This document shows, in pieces, positions 52,144 to 60,631 of a stretch of 64,000 nucleotides of DNA. Source of the DNA: Crystallibacter sulfonylureivorans_A. GTDB lineage: Bacteria; Actinomycetota; Actinomycetes; Actinomycetales; Micrococcaceae. The translations under genes were made by a program, and so were the position numbers. How positions within the stretch are numbered: position 1 is the first letter of the stretch; every line of letters starts with the position of its first letter. Location of the stretch: NCBI RefSeq assembly GCF_047607445.1, contig NZ_JBLKRT010000004.1, positions 62,001-126,000 of the forward strand. Direction: 5' to 3'. Below the pieces are notes generated by a model. The model worked only from the letters and a program-made list of their open reading frames with translations. It was not told the origin of the DNA and ran no database searches.

Positions 52144-52844
52144 ATAGTCTCGGCGCCGTGCGCAGGCCCACGTACCTCTTTGAGCCAGGCAGCGCCGACG
52201 ACTTCTTCCAAGGTGACGATGAGGTCTGCGTCTTCCCGAGTGGCACGGATCAGTTGGGCGTTTCTTTCGTCCACGCTGGCCACCCAGGCTTCTGCCGCCG
52301 CGGGGCTCTTGCCGAAGTCAATGTGTCGTTGAATGAGGCGCTGGGTGCGCGTGCTGTCGTCCTGCTCGCAGTACCAGACCTCGGTGCACTGGCTCCGCAC
52401 TGCGCGCCATGCTGGGCTGTCGAGCAACAGGTAGTTTCCTTCGGTCAGGATGGTGGTCGCGGAAGGGAACACGGGGATGACGCCCGCGATGGCTTGTTCC
52501 AGGGTCCGCTCGAATCCCGGCGCGTAGACCACGGCGTCCCGCTCCGACCGCAGCCGTTGTAGGAGCGCGGCATAGCCGTGCACATCGAAGGTCTCCGGTG
52601 CGCCCTTTCTGTTGAGGATGCCGAGGCGCGTCAGTTCCTGGTCTGAGAGGTGGAAGCCGTCCATCGGGACGTGGGCGAATTGCTGGCTTGCGGGCTCCGG
52701 GGAGTTCTTGTTCAGTTCCTTGATGAGCCTGTCCACCAAGGTGGTCTTGCCGACGCCTGGCGGGCCGACCACGCCGATAACGACCGGCGCCTCTGTGGTC
52801 GCTTTCCACTGCCTGACGCGGGCGACGAGTTCATCCACCTTCAT
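52140..52844 (-). CDS. P-loop nucleoside/nucleotide kinase family protein
   Basis: A 234-residue P-loop protein with Walker A GPPGVGKTT near residue 28, MDGFHLSDQELTRLGI (typical of the uridine kinase/PRK superfamily: DGFH) and ILTEGNYLLLD. It resembles bacterial YFH7-like or FrcK-type kinases; the substrate is unknown. Its stop codon overlaps the stop of the convergent oxidase gene, and its start overlaps a small upstream frame by ATGA. Confidence 0.85.
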   Translation of the reverse strand: MKVDELVARVRQWKATTEAPVVIGVVGPPGVGKTTLVDRLIKELNKNSPEPASQQFAHVPMDGFHLSDQELTRLGILNRKGAPETFDVHGYAALLQRLRSERDAVVYAPGFERTLEQAIAGVIPVFPSATTILTEGNYLLLDSPAWRAVRSQCTEVWYCEQDDSTRTQRLIQRHIDFGKSPAAAEAWVASVDERNAQLIRATREDADLIVTLEEVVGAAWLKEVRGPAHGAETI

Positions 52845-53056
52845 TGCTCCGCCCCTGTGGTGTGCCCGAGGTTGGCAATGCTCTCGCAGGTCAGCATGAC
52901 CCTGTCCTCGCCGTCGGTCCTCGGATTCCCCCAGGCTGCCAGGGCGTTGGGCAGTCCGCGTGCGCCGACAGAGGAGTAGCTTGTGCAGGTGATGGGGTCA
53001 CTGTAGCTGATGGCACGCAAGTCGTGGAAGAACCATGTGGAGCCCATCTGTCCCAC
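52841..53056 (-). CDS. Small hypothetical protein
   Basis: A 71-residue frame whose stop overlaps the kinase start, which suggests translational coupling. It contains FHDLRAISYSDPITCTSYSS and ends HTTGAEQ. There is no recognisable family or signal. It could be a genuine short partner of the kinase or the remnant of a longer gene. Confidence 0.35.
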   Translation of the reverse strand: MGQMGSTWFFHDLRAISYSDPITCTSYSSVGARGLPNALAAWGNPRTDGEDRVMLTCESIANLGHTTGAEQ

Positions 53057-53112
53057 CCGCTCGGGTCGCAGTCCTTGCGCGCCGGAGCTCAGGCCGGTAG
53101 CGTGCCCACACC

Positions 53113-53913
53113 ATGAATCTGCCGCCCGCTCCCGACTCCTCCGGCGCCGCCGACTTGCCGGAGCGGAACCTCACGCGGCCGGAGGGCCACGCACCCCTGA
53201 TCGGCCAGCCCGTCGGCAGGGAAGGCGATACCGACACTGTGGCCGGACCGTTCCGCTCGGGCCTCCGGTCGCTTCTGGCCGTGCCCGGAACGGTGATGCT
53301 GATTCCCGTGGAGGCAATGTTTCTTGGCTTCCTGGGAGCGGCAGCCATGACGAATTCGTGGAACGAGGCAGTCATTCCGGCCCTGTTGATCGGGGCAGCC
53401 CTGGTTCCCTCCAGGTTGGAACTGGCCATCGAGGCCCGGTTCCCCGCGTGGGTGCACGCCTGCTATTTGGGTTTCCTGCTGGCGGGGCCCTTCGCCGGGG
53501 CCCGGCTGAGGCTTTACGCGTTCTGGCCCAACTGGGACAAGGCCGTCCACTTGTTGTCCGGTGTCCTCGTCGGGTGCGCCGTCGTGTTCGCCCTCGGCAT
53601 CATCAGCCGCAGGAAACGCCTTGACCTTCCGCCCTTTCTAGTGGTCGCCGGCGTGGTGACTGCTGGCGGCTTCGTCGCTGCCGCCTGGGAAATCGCCGAG
53701 TTCAGCAGCGACCTCCTGCTGGGCACCCACTCACAAAACGCCAGCCTGCCGGACACCATGACGGACATCATCTGGGGACTTCTCGGGGCGATAGCGGTGG
53801 CCGTAGCGGCGGGAATCCACCTCCGCGGCCACACGGTTGCCCCGGTCAGCTCACTGCTTCGCAACCGCGACTTCGTCCCAGCCGCGCCCCGCCGGACACC
53901 AGGACGTGCGTGA
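53113..53913 (+). CDS. DUF2238 (YjdF-like) membrane protein
   Basis: A 266-residue protein with a 45-residue hydrophilic N-terminus and about six helices. Diagnostic segments are NWDKAVHLLSGVLVG, AAWEIAEFSSDLLLGTHSQNA and DTMTDIIWGLLGA, matching the DUF2238/YjdF pattern of conserved acidic and histidine residues in the membrane. Biochemical function is unknown. It stands alone between divergent and convergent neighbours. Confidence 0.75.
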   Translation: MNLPPAPDSSGAADLPERNLTRPEGHAPLIGQPVGREGDTDTVAGPFRSGLRSLLAVPGTVMLIPVEAMFLGFLGAAAMTNSWNEAVIPALLIGAALVPSRLELAIEARFPAWVHACYLGFLLAGPFAGARLRLYAFWPNWDKAVHLLSGVLVGCAVVFALGIISRRKRLDLPPFLVVAGVVTAGGFVAAAWEIAEFSSDLLLGTHSQNASLPDTMTDIIWGLLGAIAVAVAAGIHLRGHTVAPVSSLLRNRDFVPAAPRRTPGRA

Positions 53914-53984
53914 CGGCGGCTAGGAATCTGGAGTGGTCGGGCAACCGATGCAGACCCTGCCTCCCGACCGTTGGTCCCGCGTGA

Positions 53985-54803
53985 CTACCTCTTGCGGGCT
54001 GTGAACAGCAGGTACTCCCATTCCACGGTGCCGCCGCCGAGATCGTGTCGACGTGCCAGTTCAACAAGGTCCTGATCGAGTGCCTGCACCCGGTCCGGAT
54101 CCTCCGCGATGTTCCGGTACGTGTTGATCGTGGGGCCATAGCAGGCCTTGAAGAAATCGCGGAATTCCTCCGCGGTGCCGAACCTGTCCACCGTCAGCTT
54201 TTCGCGGCGGGCGACGACGTCGGTGGCCCGCTCGCCCAGCAGGTTCTCCACGTGTTGCTGGCTGCCCCAGAGGGGTGGCGGCTGCGCACCCGGGGGCGGC
54301 GGGGGTGCGTAAGGCTTCATGGTCGAAAACATCTGTCCGATAAAGCCGTCCGGGGTCCAGTTGGACAAGGCGATCGTCCCTCCGGTCCGCAGCACCCGGA
54401 CCAGTTCGTCGGCACTGGCCTGGTGGTTGGGAGCGAACATGATCCCCACGCAGGAGATCGCGGCGTCGAAGGAACCGTCGCTGAACGGAAGGTCCTCGGC
54501 GTCGGCCTCCTGCCAGTCCACGGAAACGCCGGCCCGTTCGGCCAACCTGCGCCCCTGCTCGAACAGTTCGGGCGTGAGATCTGCGGCGGTGACCCGTGCC
54601 CCAGCCTGCGCCGCCGGAATGGCCGCATTGCCGGACCCCGCCGCAATATCCAGAACGCGGTCGCCCTGCTTGATGCCGCTTGCCTGGACCAGCGCTGGCC
54701 CCAACGCGGAGACCACCTCCGTGGCGACGGCGGGATAGTCGCCGAGTGCCCACATGGCCCGGTGCTTTGCTTTGATCTCCGAATTTACCGATGGCTTGTT
54801 CAT
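53985..54803 (-). CDS. Class I SAM-dependent methyltransferase
   Basis: A 272-residue methyltransferase of the UbiE/COQ5-like type. Motif I is VLDIAAGSGNAAIPAA; DLTPELFEQG and AEDLPFSDGSFDAAIS follow with the usual acidic SAM contacts; SADELVRVLRTGGTIALSNW is the fourth motif. The substrate cannot be inferred from neighbours. The gene is monocistronic and convergent with the DUF2238 gene. Confidence 0.85.
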   Translation of the reverse strand: MNKPSVNSEIKAKHRAMWALGDYPAVATEVVSALGPALVQASGIKQGDRVLDIAAGSGNAAIPAAQAGARVTAADLTPELFEQGRRLAERAGVSVDWQEADAEDLPFSDGSFDAAISCVGIMFAPNHQASADELVRVLRTGGTIALSNWTPDGFIGQMFSTMKPYAPPPPPGAQPPPLWGSQQHVENLLGERATDVVARREKLTVDRFGTAEEFRDFFKACYGPTINTYRNIAEDPDRVQALDQDLVELARRHDLGGGTVEWEYLLFTARKR

Positions 54804-54927
54804 GGCCTTGCCTCCTGCTGTTGAAGGCCCTCGTTGATGGTTCTACAAGGATCGGGGCGAGCCTGATTATTTTCCAGTGGTAGCCGTCCTGGGCGTCTGC
54901 GCCAGCGGCAACTCTGTGGCCGCCGCG

Positions 54928-56133
54928 TTAACTGCGGGGGCGGCGTTGCTCGCGGGCGGCCGGAGCGGTCAGCAGCGAGGCCAGCATCAGGACGGCGACG
55001 GCGAGCAGGGCGTTGCGGATGCCGATGTGCTCGCCGAGGAAGCCGAGGAACGGCGGGCCAGCCAGGAACGCCACGTAGCCCAGGGTGGAAACCACCGAGA
55101 CGCGCTCGGCGGCGCGAACGGGATCGTCCGCGGCTGCTGACATGCCCATCGGGAAGCCCAGTGCGGCGCCGGCGCCCCAGAGCACCGCGCCGGCGAAGGC
55201 CAGCGGCAGGTTCGGCGCGGAGACAAAGACCAGCAGGCCGGCCAGCGCGGTGCCCAGACTAACCCGCAGCACGGCCACCCTCCCCCAGCGGTCAATGAAC
55301 CGGCCGCCGGCAAAGCGCAGCAGCGTCATGGCGGCCACGAAGACGCCGAACATCACCGCGCCCACGGCTTCGGTGGCATTGAGCCCGACGACGGTGGCCT
55401 GCGCGATCCAGTCGTTGGCGGCTCCTTCGGTCAGGGCGGCGCCGAGGACAACGACGCCGATCAGCACCGTCCGCGGTTCGCGCCAGGCGGCAAACCGCCC
55501 CCGGCGAGCACCGCCGTCGTGCTCCTCATGGCGCGGCAGATGCGGCAGGAAGGCGCGCGGCACCAGCCAGGTGGCGACCGCAACGACCGCCGCCAGCACC
55601 GCCAGATGGGCGGAGAGCGAGACGCCGAGCAGGGAGAGCCACGCTCCGAGCATGGCGCCGGCGAACGCGCCGAGGCTGAAGGCGGCATGGAACTGCGGCA
55701 TGATGGTGCGCAGCAGTTTGCGCTCCACGTCGGCGCCTTCGATGTTCTGTGCCACGTCCCACCACGCCACGCCGATGCCGTAGCAGAACAGTGCGGCGGC
55801 AGCGCCCGGAACGGTTCCGGCAGCCAGCGCCGCGGCGAGGCCCGCAGCGCTGATGGCGGCGACCAGGCCGCCGGCTCGGACGGTGTTCGCCGTGCCGATC
55901 CGGGCCGCGATGGGTCCGGCCAGCGGCAGTGAAATGACCGAGCCCAAACCGAGGGCCAGCAACAGCGCACCGATTTGGCCGGCGCTGATCTCCAACGCTC
56001 CTGCTGCCGCGGGGATCCTGGCTGCCCAGCTGGCAAAAACCAGTCCGTTCAGCGCAAAGATGGCGAAGGTGGCATACTTCGCCATCGTCGCTTGCCGGGA
56101 CGGACCGCCGGACGGGCGGCCGGCGGCTGTCAT
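54928..56133 (-). CDS. MFS transporter
   Basis: A 401-residue transporter with about twelve helices (NGLVFASWAARIPAAAGAL in helix 1, RFAGGRFIDRWGR in the central loop). It belongs to the sugar/drug-efflux-like MFS group with WAARIP in the first helix. ATG 56133 is chosen because GGAAGGAC precedes it. The open frame runs upstream through tandem repeats and the ABC-F gene, which is not credible coding. It lies downstream of the ABC-F gene. Confidence 0.85.
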   Translation of the reverse strand: MTAAGRPSGGPSRQATMAKYATFAIFALNGLVFASWAARIPAAAGALEISAGQIGALLLALGLGSVISLPLAGPIAARIGTANTVRAGGLVAAISAAGLAAALAAGTVPGAAAALFCYGIGVAWWDVAQNIEGADVERKLLRTIMPQFHAAFSLGAFAGAMLGAWLSLLGVSLSAHLAVLAAVVAVATWLVPRAFLPHLPRHEEHDGGARRGRFAAWREPRTVLIGVVVLGAALTEGAANDWIAQATVVGLNATEAVGAVMFGVFVAAMTLLRFAGGRFIDRWGRVAVLRVSLGTALAGLLVFVSAPNLPLAFAGAVLWGAGAALGFPMGMSAAADDPVRAAERVSVVSTLGYVAFLAGPPFLGFLGEHIGIRNALLAVAVLMLASLLTAPAAREQRRPRS

Positions 56134-56149
56134 GCCCGTCCGTCCTTCC

Positions 56150-56290
56150 GGCTCAGCGTATCGGGACACAGCCTTGTCTGGCTCAGCGTATCGGGACACA
56201 GCCTTGTCTGGCTCAGCGTTCCCGGACACAGCCTTCCCTGGCTCAGCGTTCCCGGACACAGCGTTTCCTGGCTCAGCGTTCCCGGACAAC
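56150..56290. repeat. Five 30-bp tandem repeats between MFS and ABC-F genes
   Basis: Copies begin at 56150, 56180, 56210, 56240 and 56270 (the last partial), each starting GGCTCAGCGT. Copies 1 and 2 are identical; copies 3 and 4 differ from them and from each other at a few positions. The last copy contains the stop codon of the ABC-F gene, so the array appears to have grown by duplication of that gene's 3' end into the spacer. Confidence 0.9.
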
Positions 56291-57955
56291 ACGTTCCTCG
56301 TCCCAGACCGGGGTGTCGCTCTCGTAGACCTTGCCATCGGACCCGAAGACCAGGAACCGGTCGAAGCTGCGCGCGAACCAGCGGTCGTGCGTGACGGCGA
56401 GGACCGTGCCCTCGAACGCGTCGATGGCCCGTTCCAGTGCCTCGGCGGAGTGCAGGTCCAGGTTGTCGGTGGGCTCGTCGAGCAGCAGCAGCGTGGCGCC
56501 GGACAGTTCCAGCAGCAGGATCTGCAGCCGCGCCTGCTGGCCGCCGGAGAGCGAGTCGTACAGTTGCTCCGCCTGCCGGGCCAGGCCGTAGCGGTCCAGC
56601 ACGGCGGCAGCGGCCTCGCGGCCCAGGCCGGAGCGGTGGTCGTCGCCGCGATGCAGGATGTCCACCAGCGACTTGCCCAGCAGGTCCGGCCGCACATGGG
56701 TCTGCGCGAAGAAGCCGGGCCGGATCCGGGCGCCAAGCTTGACCGTGCCGGTGTGCGGCACCTCGGCGATCTGCACCTCGGAAACCGGCAGGTGCTCCTT
56801 CTCCGGATCGGTGCCGCCGCTGGCCAGCAGGCGCAGAAAGTGGGACTTGCCGGAGCCGTTGGAGCCGAGCACGCCGACGCGGTCGCCGAACCAGATCTCG
56901 GTGCTGAACGGCTTCATCAGCCCGGTGAGCTCCAGCTTGCCGGCCACCACCGCCCGCTTGGCGGTGCGGCCGCCCTTAAGCCGCATCTGCACGTTCTGTT
57001 CGATCGGCACCGCCTCGGGCGGACCCGCCTCGAGAAACTTTTGCAGCCGGGTGGTTGCGGCGTGGTAGCGGTTGGCCATGTCCGAACGGAAGGCGGCCTT
57101 GTTCTTGTACATGTTCACCAGCTCTTTGAGCTTGGTGTGCTCCTCGTCCCAGCGTTTGCGCAGCTCTTCGAACCGCGCGTTCCGGTCGTCGCGGGCCTGC
57201 AGGTAGCTTTCGAAGCCGCCGCCGTGGACCCAGGCGGTGGCACCGAGGGCGCCCGGCTCCAGCGTGACGATCCGGGTGGCCGCGTTGGCCAGCAGCTCAC
57301 GGTCGTGGCTGACGAACAGCACCGACTTCCGCGACTCGCGCAGCTTCTCCTCCAGCCAGCGCTTGCCCGGAACATCCAGGTAGTTGTCCGGCTCGTCCAG
57401 CAGCAGCAGTTCGTCCGGCCCGGAGAACAGCGCTTCCAGCACCAGGCGCTTCTGCTCGCCGCCGGACAGGGTGGACGCGTTGCGGTACTGCGCCCGGCCG
57501 AACGGCACGCCCAGCGCGGCCATGGTCACCTCGTCCCAGACCGTTTCCTGCTCGTAGCCGCCGGCGTCGCCCCAGTCCGCGAGCGCCTGGGCATAGCGCA
57601 TCTGGGTGGGCTCGTCGTCGTGCTCCATCATGGCCAGCTCTGCCTGGTCCACGGCGCGGGCGGCGGCGGCCAGGGCCGGCGGTGCGGCGCTGACCAGCAG
57701 GTTCCGGACGGTGGTCTGGTCGCGGACCTGACCGACGAACTGGCGCATGATGCCCATGCTGCCCGAGCGTGCCACCGCGCCCTCATCCGGGGTCACATCC
57801 CCGGCGATGATCCGCAGCAAGGTGGTCTTGCCGGTGCCGTTGGGACCGATCAGCGCCGTTTTGGCGCCGTCGCCGACCTTGAAGCCGACGCCGTTGAGCA
57901 ACTGGCGGCCGTCGGAGAGGAAATAGTCGATGTTGGAGACGTCTAGATGGGCCAC
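56273..57955 (-). CDS. ABC-F family ATP-binding protein
   Basis: A 560-residue cytosolic protein with two ABC domains and no membrane part. Domain one has GPNGTGKTT and LSGGEQKR; domain two has GSNGSGKSH and LSGGQQARL with LLLDEPTDNLD. A charged linker (KLKELVNMYKNKAAFRSDMANRY) between them is the ribosome-contacting arm of ABC-F factors. Such proteins rescue stalled ribosomes or protect them from antibiotics; this sequence does not tell which. Its stop lies in the tandem-repeat array. Confidence 0.9.
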   Translation of the reverse strand: MAHLDVSNIDYFLSDGRQLLNGVGFKVGDGAKTALIGPNGTGKTTLLRIIAGDVTPDEGAVARSGSMGIMRQFVGQVRDQTTVRNLLVSAAPPALAAAARAVDQAELAMMEHDDEPTQMRYAQALADWGDAGGYEQETVWDEVTMAALGVPFGRAQYRNASTLSGGEQKRLVLEALFSGPDELLLLDEPDNYLDVPGKRWLEEKLRESRKSVLFVSHDRELLANAATRIVTLEPGALGATAWVHGGGFESYLQARDDRNARFEELRKRWDEEHTKLKELVNMYKNKAAFRSDMANRYHAATTRLQKFLEAGPPEAVPIEQNVQMRLKGGRTAKRAVVAGKLELTGLMKPFSTEIWFGDRVGVLGSNGSGKSHFLRLLASGGTDPEKEHLPVSEVQIAEVPHTGTVKLGARIRPGFFAQTHVRPDLLGKSLVDILHRGDDHRSGLGREAAAAVLDRYGLARQAEQLYDSLSGGQQARLQILLLELSGATLLLLDEPTDNLDLHSAEALERAIDAFEGTVLAVTHDRWFARSFDRFLVFGSDGKVYESDTPVWDEERVVRER

Positions 57956-57980
57956 GGAACCAGTCTGTCATGGCCCGGGC

Positions 57981-58041
57981 ATACGAAATGGCTCAAAGTC
58001 AGGCCTCCCCATTAGCCAACTCACTTCGAGCCATTTCGTGT
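57981..58041. repeat. Imperfect 19-bp inverted repeat, REP-like
   Basis: Left arm 57981-57999 and right arm about 58023-58041 pair at 17 of 19 positions, with a perfect 12-bp core ACGAAATGGCTC / GAGCCATTTCGT. The loop is about 23 bases. It lies in the 372-base gap between the ABC-F start and the copper-binding protein. It could be a terminator for neither gene by orientation, so a dispersed palindromic repeat is the best guess. The rest of the gap holds no gene. Confidence 0.5.
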
Positions 58042-58270
58042 GCGGCATCTGGATCCACCCGCCCGAAGGCAGGCCCCCCAACTCGGATCCGATTACCGCC
58101 GCCTCCGGTTGGTCTCCCGTTCCGGTTGCTGACACCTTCAATCATGGTCGAGGACCCGCGCGTATTCCAGATCAATCCACCCTAGTTAGAAAACCCTAGG
58201 GTGCTGTGGTCCTTACAGGAGAACGGTGGTCCGCCTGGGGAGGCCGTCCGCCCGGGGCGGCGGCGGGCAG

Positions 58271-58346
58271 CCCAGCGAAGCGACTGGGAAGCCCAGCGAA
58301 GCGACGGTCAACCCTGCGAAGCAACGGTCAACCCAGCGTGGCGAGG
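58271..58346. repeat. 20-21-bp tandem repeats at the 3' end of the copper-binding gene
   Basis: Four degenerate copies starting at 58271, 58292, 58312 and 58332 share CCCAGCGAAGCGAC-like sequence. The last copy spans the stop codon and last codons of the gene at 58328. As with the ABC-F repeats, the array seems to have arisen from the 3' end of the adjacent gene. Confidence 0.7.
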
Positions 58347-58738
58347 AGTTCGCTGCAGGCGGTTTCACAGCGGCGGCAGGCCTCGGCGCAGATCTTGCAG
58401 TGTTCATGCATGTCGGCGTGCTGTTCGCATTCGTCGGCACACGCCTTGCAGGCAGTGCGGCAGGCCTCCAAAACCGCGCGGGTGGTGTTCACGTCGTAGC
58501 CGGTGCGCCGGGACAGGATGTTGCCGGTCGTGGCGCAAATATCGGCGCAGTCGAGGTCCGTGCGGATGCACTTTGTCAGCTCGGCGACCATATCCTCACC
58601 GAGACACGCGTCCGCACAGGCGGTACAGGTCTGGCTGCATTCGAAGCAGGCTGCTATGCATTCGGCCAGTTTTTGGCGGTCCAAGCCACCCAAGTCCTTG
58701 GGGTGGGTCTCAAGCATCGAGGTCACATGGTGTGTCAT
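58328..58738 (-). CDS. Four-helix-bundle copper-binding protein (Csp, DUF326)
   Basis: A 136-residue cysteine- and histidine-rich helical protein. CIAACFECSQTCTACADACL, CADICATTG, CRTACKACADECEQHADMHEHC and CAEACRRCETAC line the bundle core with thiols. Csp proteins store many Cu(I) ions per monomer. No signal peptide is present, so it resembles cytosolic Csp3. ATG 58738 follows AAAGGGA. A copper amine oxidase is encoded 2 kb away. Confidence 0.88.
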   Translation of the reverse strand: MTHHVTSMLETHPKDLGGLDRQKLAECIAACFECSQTCTACADACLGEDMVAELTKCIRTDLDCADICATTGNILSRRTGYDVNTTRAVLEACRTACKACADECEQHADMHEHCKICAEACRRCETACSELLATLG

Positions 58739-58921
58739 CGCTTCGGTCCCTTTCGCCAGTAGTTGGTGGCCAGCGGGTCCCGGCCACCACTTGCGACAGT
58801 AGCCGTTACCCGCGAACGGCAACAGGTGGGGAATTTTGCTGAAGCGGGACGGGCAGCGTGTGCGCAACAATGGTCACACACCCTGATCGGCATCGTCAGC
58901 GCGCACCGCACAAGGAGCCCC

Positions 58922-59863
58922 ATGAGAATCTTGATTGCCGGAGCCGGCGCGACCGGCGGCAGCTTCGGCGCCCGCCTCATCGAGGCAGGGCGGGACGTCA
59001 CCTTCCTCGTCCGCCCGCGCCGCGCGGGGGTGCTCGCACGCGATGGCCTGACCTTGGACGCGCCGGACGGCCGCCGCACCCTGCAGGCGAATATCGTCAC
59101 GGCGATCGAACCCGGTGACCACTACGACCTACTCATCGTTGCCGTGAAGGCCCCCGCCCTCGCCGAGGTGATTCACGATGCGGCTCCCGCGGTCGGCCGG
59201 GAGACGATGATCCTGCCGCTGCTCAACGGCATGGACCACCTCGATGCCCTGCAAGCGGCATACCCCGGCCAGGTCCTGGGCGGCCTCGTCAAGATCGTCG
59301 CAACCCTCGACGAGGCGGGCGGGGTCCTGCAGATGACTCCGCTGAGTACGATGACGGTCGGCACCCTTGACGGTTCGGCGTTGAAGGCAGAAATTCCAAG
59401 CGCGCTCAACGTGCCCGGCATCGAGCTCACCGTTGATGATGATGTGCTGACGCGGCTGTGGGAAAAGTGGGCATTCATTGCTTCCGCCGGCGTCATCACC
59501 TGCCTCTTTCGCGGCAATATCGGGGATATCCTCGCCGCTGGCGGCGAGGACCATATCCGCCGCGCCATCGCAGAAACGGAAGAAGTCGCCCGGAGCGCCG
59601 GCCACGCCGTCAGCGCCGCGAGCCACGCCCAAAGTGTTGGTCTGCTCACCGAACCGGGCTCGTCTTTCACATCCTCGCTCTACCGGGACCTCCAGCACGG
59701 CGACCCGGTTGAGGCCGAGCACATACTCGGAGGCCTCGCCGCTCGCGGGCTGAAGCTCCACGTCGCAACACCTCTGCTTGACGCTGCGCTGCTCCAACTG
59801 CGCACCCACCACCGCGCTTTGGAGCGGAGGACTCAGGCGCCTCAAGCAGAGGCATCCCTATAA
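58922..59863 (+). CDS. 2-dehydropantoate 2-reductase family protein
   Basis: A 313-residue PanE/ApbA-type reductase. The Rossmann motif GAGATGGSFGARL is at residues 7-19. VAVKAPALAEVI and the NGMDHLDAL loop follow, and the C-terminal helical domain has WEKWAFIASAGVITCL with the catalytic lysine. ATG 58922 follows AAGGAG. Actinobacteria often carry several such paralogues, so a dedicated pantothenate role is not certain. Confidence 0.85.
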   Translation: MRILIAGAGATGGSFGARLIEAGRDVTFLVRPRRAGVLARDGLTLDAPDGRRTLQANIVTAIEPGDHYDLLIVAVKAPALAEVIHDAAPAVGRETMILPLLNGMDHLDALQAAYPGQVLGGLVKIVATLDEAGGVLQMTPLSTMTVGTLDGSALKAEIPSALNVPGIELTVDDDVLTRLWEKWAFIASAGVITCLFRGNIGDILAAGGEDHIRRAIAETEEVARSAGHAVSAASHAQSVGLLTEPGSSFTSSLYRDLQHGDPVEAEHILGGLAARGLKLHVATPLLDAALLQLRTHHRALERRTQAPQAEASL

Positions 59864-59938
59864 ACGATGCCGGCAGTGATGGCCAGGTGTGCGAGATTGG
59901 TCCGAGTAAAGCCGCACTTGCCGACGGAGGCCGCCATC

Positions 59939-60556
59939 TCACACCATCATGGTGGTCATACAGGCCACTGCAGCGCCCGATGAGATGGTCTCGAGCAGGT
60001 GCGGGCGTCGTCCGCTCCGAGACATCGGTGCTTGGTACAAGCCCCATGTGGTCCAGATCGTGAGTGACAGGTAAGCCACGAGACCAATCAGCGTAAACGG
60101 AGCAATTGCCGTCACGACGCCATGCTGGTGCACGTCGGAGACGGCGATGACGGGAGGCTGGGTCTCTGGATGAGCCATGACGATCAGCACCCCCATGACC
60201 AACAGGGAAAGTCCGCGATGCATTGTCATGTTGATGCTGAGCGAATCCCGCTTGGCGAAGGCATTGCCACGTAGTGCTATTCCTACGGACACCGGGCAGG
60301 CTAAAAGCAACGACAGTGCCCAAGCGGCCTCTGAAAGGAAGGTGATCGATGCCGTGGAAATGTCCACCATGGCCAGGAGCATGACCGCCATCCACAGAGC
60401 GCCACTCAATGACATGCAGATTCCACGTAGCGTTGGCGGACGCATCCCTTGATCGCCTTCATCTCGCCGCCGATCACCCACTAGGGCGCAACAAAGGCCG
60501 GTGACGCAAAAGAGAAGCATTCCTGCGGTGAGTGAGACGTGCAGCGTGGGGCTCAT
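59939..60556 (-). CDS. Membrane protein of unknown family next to the amine oxidase
   Basis: A 205-residue protein with about five to six hydrophobic helices (LTAGMLLFCVTGLCCALVG; LSLLVMGVLIVMAHP; TLIGLVAYLSLTIWTTWG). It contains several histidines (MHRGLS, AHPETQ, DVHQHG) within or beside helices, which could bind copper or haem; this is only a suggestion. It starts 75 bases after the amine oxidase stop on the same strand, so it is likely co-transcribed. I do not recognise the family. Confidence 0.65.
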   Translation of the reverse strand: MSPTLHVSLTAGMLLFCVTGLCCALVGDRRRDEGDQGMRPPTLRGICMSLSGALWMAVMLLAMVDISTASITFLSEAAWALSLLLACPVSVGIALRGNAFAKRDSLSINMTMHRGLSLLVMGVLIVMAHPETQPPVIAVSDVHQHGVVTAIAPFTLIGLVAYLSLTIWTTWGLYQAPMSRSGRRPHLLETISSGAAVACMTTMMV

Positions 60557-60631
60557 CGCGTCGGCCTTTCCAATAGACGGTTGCCCAGACGACGGTGGGG
60601 CGCCATCCGGGCAACCGGGCTCTGGCCGCGG

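Noticed and set aside
56134..56736. Long N-terminal extension of the MFS transporter made of 10-residue repeats
   Set aside because: The frame is open only because of the 30-bp repeats and codon bias opposite the ABC-F gene; a good ribosome site precedes ATG 56133.
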